DNA from: Staphylotrichum longicolle
Lineage: Eukaryota; Ascomycota; Sordariomycetes; Sordariales; Chaetomiaceae
Assembly (NCBI GenBank): GCA_019096155.1
Contig: JAHCVI010000001.1
Coordinates: 10,230,001-10,294,000, forward strand
Length of the DNA: 64,000 bases
Direction of reading: 5' to 3'
Positions within the stretch are counted from its first letter, which is position 1. Every line of letters starts with the position of its first letter. Shown here in pieces: positions 44,539 through 56,280 of this stretch. The notes under the pieces were generated by a model. That model was not told where the DNA came from and did not search any database. It saw only the letters and a program-made list of their open reading frames with translations. Position numbers and translations under genes: made by a program.

Positions 44539-47500
44539 TCACACCCTAGTCTGCCCTCCCACCTCGACACCCTCCATTGCCATCCCCTCGTCCCCATTTT
44601 CCTCCCCACCCTCTTCTTCCTCCTCTCTTTCATCAACCTCACTTTCAACCTCCGCATAACTCTCCACCCTCATCTTGCTCCGCCTCTCGGCACCGGTACT
44701 CACCACCTCCTCGCCACTCGCCCCAAAATCACTCGGATTCTCCTTCTCATACGCCGCCCTCACCTCCGCGGCCTTGCGATCCCACTCCTCCGCCGCCGCC
44801 CGAAACGCTTCCATGGCAGTCGCGTACGCCCTCTTCTGCTCTTCGGCCATCTCCACGTACGGCTTCCTCTCCTCCTCGGAGGCGTCGCGCCACATCTTGG
44901 CGCTCATCACGCGCACCTCGTTGGCGGACGGCTTGCCCTTGCCCGGACGGCGGGCCGCCTCGAGGCGCCTGCGCGCGTCCTCGTAGTGGGTCCTGCTGTA
45001 GAAGATGTAGGCGTTGGTGGCGGGTTTGGCCGGCAGGGGCGGGCGCAGGCCGATCTGGGCGATGATGTGATCCCAGAGGGCGATCTCGTAGGCTTCGAGA
45101 CGGGCGCGAGTGGGGTCGGGTTTAGAAGAGGAGGACGAGGAAGAGGTGGTGGTCTCGGTGAGAGAGCTGGCTTTGCGCTTGCCAAGGAGGGAGGAGTCTT
45201 TGGGGAGGATGGGGGGGGCGGGGACGGGAATGGGGCCGAGCATGGCGTCGAGGACTTCGGACGCGGCCCGCAGGCCAGAGAGGTACGCGCCGTGGACGGT
45301 AGCCGGGTGCGTGCCGCAGGTGTGTTCGCCCGCGAAGAAGAGATTGCCAATGGGGCGGGCCATGGTGTCGTAGTCATCGGCCTCCATGTCCGGGCCGGCG
45401 GAGGAGTAGCTACCGCGGGCAAACTTGTCCGATGCCCAACGCGTGACGACCGCCTCGATGGGATGGGGGACGCGGGGCCCGTAGACGCTACGGAGGATGA
45501 CCGTCGCCTCGGCGACCAGATCGTCGTTGCAGGTCTGCTCAGTGTCGAACCCGGCGTCGCCAGCCATGAGAGCGATGAGAACAGGCAAGCCGCTGGTCCT
45601 TGTGACGTTGAACCACTGGAAGAAGCGCCCTCGCTGGGATGCGTAATCCTTCTGGTCCACACTGTGACGGTTGGTTGGGTTCCTTAACACCCCAAAGATA
45701 TCGCGGTCCTCGTCCCAGAACGGCTCCTTGTAGACCAGGACCACCTTGTTCAAAACGCCAAAACCGAGACGGCCGATGGCGTCTGACTTCCAAGACGGCA
45801 GCGGCGGCTCAAAGGCCACGTTTCCATGCTTCAACACGCCTAGCGGTATTGTGCTCACCACAAAGTCGGCTTCTACAGTGGTTCCGTCTTCGCAGGTCAC
45901 GGTTGCCGGGCCAGTTTGGCTACCGGTCGTGTACTTGATCTTCTGGACGGGAGAGTTTTGCTTGAGGGTCAGCGGGGTGGGCAGGTGCATGAGACCTCTC
46001 GGGACACTCTGATAACCCCCGACAACCATGGAGTGGCTCCCTTCCCACTCGTTGCCGGCGTCGATGTCCCACCCTTGCAAGCTGAGCTGATGATAGTTGG
46101 TAGCGTTGCTGTACTCCAAGTTGGCAATGTGCCAGTTCATCAGTCTAAAGTCTTGGGCGGTTAAGTCCAGCAGGTCCCGATATTGCGCAATCACCTTATC
46201 GGTGACAGTTCCAAGAGTGGCGCCTGGCTCCTTGGTCGCTGGCTCGATGTCTAGATCGGCATCATCACTGACTCCCTGCTTCAGCGACCATCCGATCATC
46301 TTGGCCTTGTGCGCTGCCTTGAGCGCGCCTGGCGTCCCTGGCTCTGTATGTATCTTCCCTGTGGCTCGGTCTGTTGACACCGGCACGAGGTTGACCTGGG
46401 GAGCAATGTTTTGTTCTGATACAGGCGGAGCATATGGCTGCGCCGCCGCAGACTCTTCGGCTTGCCGTATTGTCTTGTGTGTCTCTGCTGAGCTGTCCTT
46501 GCCCTCATCAATCAAATCCCTGTTGCCCTCAATCAGTTTTGACGTGGGCTGCTTGAACTTGTACTCGCTGACTCGGTCGAGGCAGTCATTGTAGAGGTTT
46601 TCTACTAATTGGTCACGGTGTAAGTCTACCGGCTTGCCGTTGGAGTCGTAGAGGGTGGTTTCTGGCCGCAGAAGGTGGTAACCGAGACCCAGCTGACCCC
46701 TGAGAAGGATGTTCAGCGGGTTTCCTCTCTCAAACCCGGTAATAATCATGCCTCCCATCTCGGCTGTAAACCGCTTCCCCTCAAACTGGGGAGGGATGTG
46801 CTTTGGTCTTGACTTGAAAGACCGAGAGTAGACCCGACCGCCTATCCTGTCGCGTCCCTCAAGGACAACCACCCGAGGAGGCTCTTCGCCCATGCTGCGG
46901 AATTTCTTCGCGTACTGCATGAACAGCCCCTCGAGTTGCCTGGCGCAGCCGAGGCCGGACATGCCTGCACCGATGACAACGACAGTTTTCCTTTTGCCCT
47001 GCGGGGTCTCCTTGTGCTTGGAGTGTTTGCGCGATGACCGCACTTCAACACATCCAAAGTTGATGTAGCCACGACGGACAAGCCAGTCAAACGACACGCT
47101 TGCAGCGTCGAACCACCTCGGATCTTTTGCACAGCCAACTGCCTCTCGCGGGTAACGGGTATCTGCGGATTCCTGACCCATAACCTCAGGATGCCGTTCC
47201 TGATGTTGAGGTAGGTCGTCACCTGGGTATGGCTGATGTGGTCTCGAAGCATCAAGTACTTCTTGGTGGAGTGAGTAAGGATTAAGGCGTGATGCTTCAG
47301 CGGCCGCAACGGACTGCATCGCATATTCCGAAAGAGGAAGATCGGGGGGGAGACCTTAGGCCGCACATCCCACTTCCGCCTTGGTGAGTCAGTCGGTTGG
47401 CTCACACGACGAACATCAGGGACAACGGCCTCTCTTGAGCTGTCGACATCGACGGGGGTGGTAGCCTTGCTCGACACTGACGAGGGAGGGACGAGAGATC

Positions 47501-47973
47501 GAATTGGTCGGACAAGGAGGATAACGAGGATGAGGAATTGAGAGGAATGAGGAATTGGAGATGACTCTTTTGTGGGCGTTCCATTTTGTGTTGGATTCGA
47601 TGGTGTTGTGACTGTGGCGGCGGAGGAGATTGAGGAGCGGGTGTTCTATGGTTGTTTCAGCCTCCTTACTAACACAAGCGACGATGGAGAGGTGACAGTA
47701 GCAAGCAGGGGTCGAAGCAAGCCGTGATATGGGACAAGAGCAAGAGAGCAGAAAAAGGAAGAGAAGTGAGCAGTGGGATGTACGCGGTGAAACATACATT
47801 ACGTTTTCCTCCCGTGCCGGTGTGGTTGGGGGGCCGGGAGTGGCCGGCCCGGGGGAGTCCACCATCATGGTGTCCATATCTTCGGTCCAGACGACAATCT
47901 CAGGGGCAATGTCCTCTGAAGCGTTCGGCGAATCGCGCTGGACCGACTTGAGGTTGGCCTCTGGGTCCGACAA
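44539..47973 (-). CDS. LSD1-type SWIRM / flavin amine oxidase / HMG-box protein (frame-broken 5' region)
   Basis: This is a family of FAD-dependent histone lysine demethylases or structural relatives in chromatin complexes. A first exon probably runs 47973-47803 (MSDPEANLKS to TTPAREEN), followed by an intron whose 3' end I cannot fix. The long frame (47319-44539) carries AAAEASRLNPYSLHQEVLDA, the end of SWIRM (WLVRRGYINFGCVEV), the FAD motif VVVIGAGMSGLGCARQLEGL, GRDRIGGRVYS and the oxidase end GNLFFAGEHTCGTHPATVHG. Next come a poly-Ser linker, an HMG box (ATNAYIFYSRTHYEDARRRL to MWRDASEEERKPYVEMAEEQ) and an acidic tail. The middle of SWIRM (LRDHISHTQVTTYLNIRNG, RLWVRNPQIPVTRE) is in another frame at about 47250-47155, and a third shift lies at a C7 run near 47350. 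Activity is not proven by sequence. Confidence 0.85.
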
Positions 47974-49021
47974 GGTACTGGCAGGCGGCGACAGAGGCTT
48001 GGCGTGACTGGCGAGTGAAGTGCGTGTTGAGCGGCGTGAGTCGAGATCCCTAACACCGCGGAGAAAACCCTTTCCTGAACCACTGGAATGTCGAGTGCGG
48101 GAACGCGGTGAGTTTATATTTTACACGGACCCACGGCTGGGTGGTGGCGGGTTTCGCGATATCTGGCGGCGGGCTGGTCGTCGTTTCTGACGGGTCCCGC
48201 TCGGCCTCGAGCCATATAAGGCAGGGCTCATACGAGGTGCCACAAGCTGAGTTGAATATGACCCGGTTGCCAGATGGAAGTCGAAATGCGGCTATGAGAG
48301 AAGGCGGCTGTGAGTCTCTGTTGGGACGCATCAGCATGACATCTTTGGGGGCAGCGCCGGGGCAGAATCAGCAGATATGTGAGGATGCCCATCCTGTCCG
48401 TGTCTGGGCGCCAGAAAAAGCTTCCCAATCTCCAATTCTTCGGGAGGAAAATGCACCGTACCTCGAAGAAACATGTCGCCCACCGAGCACGCCGTGGCGT
48501 CTGCCAAAGACGGTTTGCAGTTGCGTTTCAGACTCAATGACACAGATTGGGATTTTTTGTCACTCAGGAATCGGCATCGAGCCGCGAGTGGTCGTCGTGC
48601 GGGTGTGGGGGACGAGGAGTCTCTTGAGTGACAGTGCAGGTTCATCTCCACAGCGCCGTCAAAGCGGAGTCCAGGCCACTGGCTCCGTGCATCGAACAGG
48701 CCATTTCAGGGATGGCACCATCACGTGAGGGGTCCTAGACAGCGCCTCTTCCCATGCAAAACAGTCCTGAGACTTTTGGAAATCTAGCAGCCACGACAAC
48801 CCGTGCCACTGAGAGTGGCATCTGCGTCCGCGGTCCCGATGTTTGGATTCCCATGGCATTCCTGATTCAATATTCTGCACCTCGAACCAGGGAGAGCTCG
48901 TCCAGATCCATCCCTCCCAGATGTCTTGCGGCCCGCAAGAGTTTTAATTTCTTGGGGTATTCCTGGCAGCTCAACCCAATGCGTATCACGACCGTGTATT
49001 ATTGACCATGCCAGACCTTGT
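47974..49021. other. Intergenic region LSD1 promoter / VPS33 3' flank
   Basis: This is about 1 kb with no recognised gene. A plus-strand frame at 48108-48728 is open for 206 codons but its composition and lack of motifs do not support coding. Confidence 0.45.
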
Positions 49022-51389
49022 TCACCTGGCCGCTGGATCTTGCGGAGAGCTCTTCTCAAATGTCTCCTTCTCGATCGCGGCATCCATCATCCTGTTCCCG
49101 CTAATGATCGAGGTCGTGCAGATGACAATGTTTCTCCGAGCTGTTCCCACCACACAAGTCAGTGCTCAGGTCAATACCGAGAAAGGAAAAAAACACATGC
49201 AGGGCTCATCCCCTCTCTTGACGTACCTTCTTCCTGCCTCGCCAGAAATCGCAGAGCCGCGATCTCCGTGAAGCTAATACCGCCCACAAACACCACAAAC
49301 ACGGTCTTCTTGCCGCCGTTGCCCGACAGGAGAGCTCTTGCCTTGACCGCCTTGTCCTCGCCCTTCTGAACCTCGTCAAACGTCTGGCCCCGAGCGTGCT
49401 TGACGGCGTCGTCGAAACCCCGCCAGCCCTGGGCGCCCCCGGCTGCTGGACCCGGTGCGCTGCCGGCCGCGTTGCCTCGTGTGATCGAGTGTAGATATTG
49501 CTTCTGCAGGACGCACTGCACGAGTCGGACCGAGAGGGGCGCGTAGCCACTGTAGACGTAGGCGATGTCGTTGGGTTCTTGCTCGTTGACCTCGTCCACG
49601 ATGAGCCGGAGCTGCTTCCGGAGATAGGTGTAGTTTGTCTTGGACCCCTGGGCGCCTGCTGAGCCAGTCATGGGAATCATTGAGGCCAAGGGGGACGCCC
49701 GAGAGAGGAACATCTGCAGTCGCTCCAAATTGTGGAGGGTGAGGAGGTGCTGGTATCCATACCCTTGCAGGATGAGCCGCCTGAAATGATCCAGTTCCTT
49801 GGCCTTGATGCCGCCAGAAATGCACGAGTAAATGCACAGCAACCTGAGAACTTGGGGCAATGGGGTGTCGCGTGCTATGAGTTCCTCAATAGCATCGAAC
49901 TGCGACGACGGGTCGGCTCCTGCGGCAAGGTTCTGCTGGACCTCCAGCAGCTTGTTGAAGTTCTCGGTCCGTGTGTATTTTATGATCTCTTCTGTCATGC
50001 CCGTGTGGATTTTCAAGCTCGCCTGCTCGGCTTGGTATCCAGGCAGCTTCTTTACAAACTCTTTGAGTTCCGCCGTCGTCTTGGAGCTGTGCCTGCTTTC
50101 GTAGTCGCTCTGCAACCGTCGGGCTATTTTGTGTAGGAGGCCACCGACGATGGCAAAGTTTGTGTCGCGGAGCTGCGCGAACAGCGAGTCCGACCCGTCG
50201 AGCTGGATTTTGCGCTTCCGCGACTGCCCATTGTTTGCTGGCGCGGCGGCCGACGTGCCTGGCCCTGTCGGCTGCGCCGGCGCACCAACAATCGTCGAAT
50301 CAACGTCAGTCTGGTTGTTTTGAATTCCAAACACCTCGTCCAAGAGGCCTTGGTAGGTCAACTGAGTCAAGAGCGGCGACACGAAATCGACCTCGCGGTC
50401 AATGATGATAACGTTCTCGATTGTGGTGCTCGGGCTCAAGCCCGCCCTGTCCGTTTCTCCTGCATCTTCGCCGGCTAGCAGCTCTTGCCGCATGCGTAGC
50501 AGAAGATCGGCAACCCGCTTAGCATTATCGCCTTTTCCAATGATGCGCGGGAATAGGCCGTGCTTCTGCTGTATGCCCATCAACGCGCGGGCCAGCAGGA
50601 AGATGGGAGTCGGGTCTTTCGCAAGGTATAAATCGCGGAAGGAATCGTTTAACTCCAGTGACAGGAGGTCGTCTTCCAGCGGAAAAAAGAAGAGGGGCAA
50701 ATCCGCGACATTGGTATCACCCAAGACGCCGGCTTCCTCTAGTACTTTGTCGGACAACACGGTACGCCGCGGCACCCAGAAGATGTGGAATTCGTGAGGA
50801 GACTGGCTCTCCCGTTGGAGTCGTATTATCTCGTCTGCATGAGGTCAGCACCATATGATGCGATCGACCACATCTCGTGCCATGCTAAGCGAAGCTCGGG
50901 TATGCATGTCTGTTGAGTGACATAGCCCGGGTGAGAAGAGAGACGCAGCGCCGCTGAGTTTCAAGTCGGGCTGTCACAATTGACGGACCAGAGCTTCAAA
51001 GAAGAGATCGAGCTCACCAGAGATAGCATGGGCGTTGCGGGCAGATTCGCCGCGTGCGATGAAGACGACATTCCGCTGGCTCGTATCTGTGTTCTTGTTC
51101 TCGAGAAAAAAGAAGTTGTCGACGCCGTAGTCGCGAAGCGTCGAGGCCTTGACCACCACGCCGAGTGGGCCAGCAAGCTCCTTTTCAATGACGAGGTTCT
51201 TCTTGCCGCGAACCTAGGAGGAGCACACTTCCTGTCAGTCTCAGGCAGCCTCGCGCTGGTCGCAAACCGGGCTTGAGCTGCGGCACATTCACACCGAAGA
51301 CCTCGACTTACCCCCTCGAGAAGATTGAGCAGGTCCTTGCGCGCTTTGTCGTGGATCTCTTCCGTGTCGAACCCCGCTCGAGGAGCCAT
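49022..51389 (-). CDS. VPS33: Vacuolar sorting protein Vps33 (Sec1/Munc18 family)
   Basis: This is the SM-protein subunit of the HOPS/CORVET tethering complexes at vacuole and endosome, chaperoning SNARE assembly. Exons 51389-51312, 51213-51018, 50834-49227 and 49140-49022 give 666 residues, usual for the family. It begins MAPRAGFDTEEIHDKARKDL and LLNLLEG-VRGKKNLVIEKE, then VVVKASTLRDYGVDNFFFLE, HAIS-DEIIRLQRES and FHIFWVPRRTVLSDKVLEEA. ENVIIIDREVDFVSPLLTQL and YQGLLDEVFGI are SM-family hallmarks. The end is VFVVFVGGISFTEIAALRFL, then the spliced IVICTTSIISGNRMMDAAIE. The ATG at 51395 (MNMAPR) is an equally readable start six bases upstream. I prefer MAPR by family resemblance. The third intron (183 nt) is longer than its neighbours. 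Confidence 0.95.
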
Positions 51390-51395
51390 GTTCAT

Positions 51396-52050
51396 GAGCC
51401 CTCCATGTGGTGTTGCAGATGTTGGGTGGGTCCTCAACTGAGCATCAGGGGAAAGCCAGGTTCGCCGCCAGGAGGGATGACGCTGCCCGGCAGGTTGCGG
51501 ACGGGGTTGCAGTGAAGCAGTCTTGGCGCTGGCCCAAGCTCCCACAGAGCTCGGGGATCGGCGGTCGGTGTGCATCTTGACCGAGACACTCAGCCAACCT
51601 TAAAGAGCTCAACATAGACGCCCATGAGAGATGAATAACATTTCGTCAAGAACGCTGTTTGGGTAGCCAGTATCTACTTTCTGATTGAGTGTAACCGCTA
51701 AAACACACCTGTGCGTTAGCACTTGTCCCTGCATCCCGTCGGCAACGCATTGTCCTTCCTCGGCTTCCTCTCGGTTGGCCGCTCCAACCTTGGGCATGTC
51801 TGCGCTCACACACAGCTCGGCGTCCAGCATCCCGCACCCTTTTATGCCCCCGTAACAACAATGCTCCAAATGCGAAAACCCCATGTTAGAGCCACTCCGC
51901 TGAGCCAGACGGTTTCCGCGCCATGATGCAGTCAAACGCACAGCAAAATCCTCCGGCCAACCATAGCAAAAATGAACGCCCCAAGACCGAATTCAGAAAC
52001 CCAATAGCCGCGACGCAAAACACCGTAACCCCGTCCGAAACGCCGCAGCC
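51396..52050. other. Intergenic region VPS33 / UBE2W-like gene
   Basis: This is about 650 nt between two minus-strand genes. It should contain the VPS33 promoter and the E2 gene's 3' untranslated region. Nothing else is seen. Confidence 0.5.
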
Positions 52051-52660
52051 TCACACATCGTTGTCATGGTAGAAGAACTCGATGTCTTTTGGACGGAGCC
52101 TGTTCCCGCGGACAAAATCCTCGTCCCCCGGCGGGCGCTCATTCTTGGAGTTCCCCGTCAGCATGCTCTGCAGGCTCATACAGACACTCTCGACGTTCTG
52201 CACCGGACTCCATCCCTGCTGGCCGAGGAGGTCGAGGCAGATGATGCCGTTCGAGTATACGTGGGGGTGAATCGGGATGGGCCGGTCGGCAAGCTTCACG
52301 AAGACGACTTCGGGGGGCTCTGTAAACGGGAACCTCCGGGTCAGCGCATGTGCCATCTCAATACGTTGATTTACCCAGTGACGTATGGCGAACAGGTGCA
52401 TACCGATGGGATACGACGTGCCGAAGCGAAACTTCAGCCTGTAAGTCTCGTTCTGGTAGAGAGGGTTGTTGTCCAGAACTTTGATGTCCAAGAGCCATTC
52501 CTCGAAGTTCTCAGCCGAGACCAGCTCAATGCCTGGCGGCAGGGAATTGCTGATCTGGAAGCGCGACTGTCAGACAGGCACACAAGACACGAGGGGAGCT
52601 GTCGCAAACCTTCTGGAGCTCTTTACCCAGCCTCTTAGCAGCAAACTGTGCCGGGGACAT
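52051..52660 (-). CDS. Ubiquitin-conjugating enzyme E2, UBE2W-like
   Basis: This is an E2 enzyme that carries ubiquitin on a cysteine. The UBE2W group is known for attaching ubiquitin to protein N-termini in animals. Exons 52660-52610, 52554-52404 and 52319-52051 give 156 residues, normal length. The start MSPAQFAAKRLGKELQK joins ISNSLPPGIELVSAEN and LRFKFGTSYPI-like sequence (LKFRFGTSYPI), then EPPEVVF. The active-site region is HPHVYSNGIICLDLLGQQGW with Cys95. QNVESVCMSLQSML, NERPPGDEDFVRG and the C-terminal FFYHDNDV correspond to the UBE2W pattern (a WWYHDD-type end). The assignment to the W subgroup, rather than another small E2, rests on that C-terminal end and the shortened catalytic region. 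Introns are 55 and 84 nt. Confidence 0.9.
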
Positions 52661-54659
52661 TTTTGGTTGCGATGTTGCCTGGGGAGGCGGACAGCTACGG
52701 TGACGGGATGGCTGCTGAAGAAGGCGGGGGCGGGGAGCATACGTGGGGCTTGTCGATTGTTGAAAACGGGCGGTTCTGGCGACAAGCTGCCCACGTGCAA
52801 ACAGGATAAAAAAGAAGGGCCGGACGCCGTTTGAATGCTCAGGACTACAATAAGGCAAGGGAGAAATACGACGCGCCGGTGCTAGATGTTGAAGAGACAC
52901 AGTTGTCGAGGCGGGGATGACGACTGAAGGTTGCCGTCCTCGTTTTGGAAACGCCGCGTGGGCGGGAAGGCTCCACTTGTCGCCAACACCTTACCCTCCC
53001 TGAGGTCACTGACGATACCAGCAGTCAGGAACCCATGTACCACAGGTTGCCTCTCGATTGGTTGCTTGTGGCAGGCGGCTCAAAACAGAGTCCGAGACCC
53101 CAAAGTTTGGGCAGCACCCGGGCAGGCAAAAGTCATCAAACGTCTCTTTTCACTCATCAATTTCACACAACCAGAACCAGAAGCCAGAGAAAGTGCCATT
53201 CAGGGTCGTTGCTTCCCCTCGTTTGGTTCATGCTGCATGCACTCACCTGGGCCATGTCGGATGCCAACATGAGACACGCGCGGTGCGATGAACCATTAAT
53301 ACTGCACGACTCACGAGGAAGAAGGAGCGTCGACAGTTCAAGAGTCACCCTCTTGCCGAAAGGTGCCGTGCATCAGAATCGGGACTTGTGGCATCTCTGT
53401 GCCCTTTCAAAGTATTCAAATCTTATCCTAAGAATTAGAGAGAAGAGAGAAAGAAAGATGAAATGTAAACAGAAAAATTAGGAAGAATAAGAGGAAGAAA
53501 AAGTAGAATGATACTGGAACATGATTCGCTTTGTTATTTTCGCGTGTTTGGGCTTTCCAAGTGGGCATCGAGGATGTCCTGGTTGTGTTGGTTGTTTTTG
53601 GTGTCTGCCTTTTCGTCCCGAAGAAGAGAGTGCAAGACAAATCCGACAGTCAACGCCTCTCCACTACGCCTTTCCCAAGAGGCGGTGCAATCCGATGATT
53701 AGTGCACGGTGACGTGCCATATCATCCTCAATGAAAATACGCCCAATGTGTCACCTGGAAGCTGGGGTTTTAACGTCACTCCTTTCGGAAAGAAGAGCAA
53801 TGGTCTCCACGGGCACATGATGCATCACGTCCAACCACCAGAAAGTTCTCAAGATCTGAGAGAATGGGCAGCTCCCAAGGCTCACCCGGCTCCAGCTGCC
53901 CGTCAGACAGCAACCGGGGTCTGGTCTGCCCCACGCCCCAGGTGGGGTCCTGAGATCCCCTAGCAGGGGGCTTGGCTGAGTGCCCCACAGGCACAGCCAG
54001 CACATGAGACGTGAGCCGGCCTGATATCGCAGCCACTGCGATCAACAGGAGAACCAACAGAGAAGAAACTTGAGAAGGCAGGATTCCTCTGGGATGAGGG
54101 ACCGGAATTAGAAGACAGGAATTCTATTGGAATTTAATTGCGACAGTCCGATTCCAAAGCTGCCTCTTCCGCTTGCCTCCTCTCCTCTCCCGTAAACGCG
54201 AAACCCACCAAGACATCGGCGGGGTTTTCCACTGCTTCGAGAGCTGCATCCGGGTTACCCCTCGTCGAGCCCAATTGCTGCCAAGCGCCAGCGCCCCTCT
54301 TGCATCTGCCTCGTCCCTTGGTCTGCTTTTGCTTCGCAGCGCATTCCCACCTGAGCTGTCGGCCTATCACCAATCTCCCGACCCGAAGCCTTCAGATCCC
54401 AACCAGCCCTCAGCTTCTCAGCCGCTTCTCGCAATTTCGCACCGCCCGGGCTCTGCCCCTCCTGCCGAATCCCCGTCTGCAACGCAGCAGCACTGCCAGC
54501 AAGCAAGCGGCCCAGGCTCTGTCCCGACAGCACAAAGACGCCTGTCGCAAGCCTCGTATTGAATCCCGCTTCCTACTTGTAGACCTCGCAGCTTGGGCCG
54601 ACCCTTTTCTTCGCTCCTTGAGCCTCCTTCTGAGCTTTTTCTCTCCAAAGCTCGCAACC
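52661..54659. other. Divergent intergenic region E2 / CaM kinase
   Basis: This 2 kb region between divergent genes holds both promoters. No gene is recognised. At about 53430-53510 the plus strand is almost purely purine (AGAGAAGAGAGAAAGAAAGA and similar). The frame at 54138-54740 overlaps the likely leader of the kinase and is judged non-coding. Confidence 0.5.
53430..53510. repeat. Purine-rich (A/G) low-complexity tract
   Basis: Roughly 80 nt of the plus strand consist mostly of A and G, with few pyrimidine interruptions. It includes an AGAGAGAAAGAAAG-type core and a second purine run ending GAGGAAGAAAAAG. It lies about 800 nt from the E2 start and 1.2 kb from the kinase start. Confidence 0.6.
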
Positions 54660-56280
54660 ATGAGCTGTAAGTCGTTCTCGATCCGCCAGGCGCTTCGGGC
54701 CTTTGGTCTGTCCCTTTCCGTTCTGTCATTCAAGATATGACCGCCGCCGCGATATGGTCAAGCGCAACTAGCCTGGCAGAAACTGACGGTCATGGCTCGC
54801 AGTCACGAACATGCTTAATCGCCTTCATGGGCAGCCTGAGAGCTACGATAAGAAGTACGGCCTTGTGCGACGGTGTCCTTCGCTCAGCTGGAACTAACAC
54901 CCCGGCTATCTAGGTCCAAGTATCGCTTCGGGCGCACCCTGGGTGCTGGCACATATGGTATCGTCAGGGAGGCAGAAGGACCCGATGGCCGTGTTGCCAT
55001 CAAGATCATCTTGAAGAAGGTCGTCCGGGGCAATGAGCGCATGGTCCTGGACGAGTTGGAGATGCTTCAGCGCCTCAAGCACCCCCACATTGTCAAGTTT
55101 GTCGATTGGTTTGAATCGAGGGTACGTTGTGTATCCAGGCTGCGAAAAACACAGCGGGATCGGTTGAGGTTGACGTGCCCTTTGTTTAGGACAAGTACTA
55201 CATCGTCACGGAGCTTGCGACTGGAGGAGAGTTGTTCGATCGAATCTCGGAGCAGGGCAAGTTTACCGAGAAGGATGCTTCTCAGACCATCAAGCAGGTG
55301 CTCGGCGCTGTCAATTACCTGCACCAGAACAATGTCGTTCATCGCGGTGAGTAATACCCATGGGGTTACACTCCTCACTGTCCTCTAACAGAGGCGCAGA
55401 TCTCAAACCCGAGAACCTTCTCTATCGCACCAGAGCACCCGATTCGGAATTGGTCCTGGCAGACTTTGGCATTGCGAAGACTCTCGGGACCAAGGATGAG
55501 GTGCTCACGACCATGGCTGGGTCGCTCGGCTATGCGGCGCCCGAGGTGATGCTCAAGCAGGGCCACGGCAAGCCCGTCGACCTGTGGTCGCTTGGCATCA
55601 TCACCTATACCCTGCTTTGCGGCTATCCCCCGTTCCGATCCGAGCACCTCCAGGATCTCATCGACGAGTGCAGCGCCTGTCGCGTGGTGTATCACGAGCG
55701 GTACTGGAAGGACGTCAGCGATGATGCCAAGGACTTCATCAACCATCTGCTGCGGGCTAAGCCGGAAGAACGCTGGACCAGCGAGGTACATTTCCTTGTA
55801 CTCCCCCATGCTGTATTGCAGTGGCTGACTCCTCTTTAGCAAGCCTTGGCTCACCCCTGGCTGAGCGGCAAGAACGCCAGCGACCACAACCTGCTGCCCG
55901 AGATTCGCGCCTACCTTACACGCGCGCGGCTGCGGCGCGGCATCGAGATGGTCAAGCTCGCGAACCGCATCGAGGCGCTCAAGATGCAGGAAGATGACCC
56001 AGAGGACTCTGACATGCCCAAGGACGCCACGTTAGCAGCGGACCAGACGCGTCACTTCTCTCCCTCCAGGGCTAACACCAGTGACTCCGACAGGGACGGC
56101 GCGAGTTCCGCTGGCGCCCCGACTGCGGATGGTAGCGGCGGCGCCGGCACCGGCAAGCGCACGCTGTCCAAGACCATCAAGGGCGCCATCTTCCGCGAGG
56201 TGGTTCTCGCCAAGGTGCGCGAGATGAAGGAGAAGGAGGAGACGCTTAAGTTGACTGAGGAGGCGTCGAAGACTGCTTAA
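54660..56280 (+). CDS. Calcium/calmodulin-dependent protein kinase type I-like
   Basis: This is a Ser/Thr kinase of the CaMK group. It phosphorylates substrates in response to Ca2+/calmodulin in the cytosol. Six exons join in frame: 54660-54666 (7 nt: ATGAGCT), 54803-54854, 54914-55121, 55190-55346, 55400-55785 and 55840-56280, giving 416 residues. The N-terminus becomes MSFTNMLNRLHGQPESYDKK, leading into YRFGRTLGAGTYGIV (glycine loop), VAIKIILKK (ATP lysine), VHR-DLKPENLLY (catalytic loop, across an intron), LADFGIAKTL and AGSLGYAAPEVM (activation segment). The remainder holds a basic helical region after HPWLSGKNASDHN (RARLRRGIEMVKLANRIEAL), where an autoinhibitory/calmodulin-binding segment is expected, and a Ser-rich tail. 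The tiny first exon is needed to supply the start codon; the next in-frame ATG (MLNRL) is four codons on. Confidence 0.93.

Noticed and set aside
44356..45687. A 443-codon plus-strand frame
   Set aside because: It is antisense to the LSD1-like gene and is His/Arg/Gly-rich without motifs.
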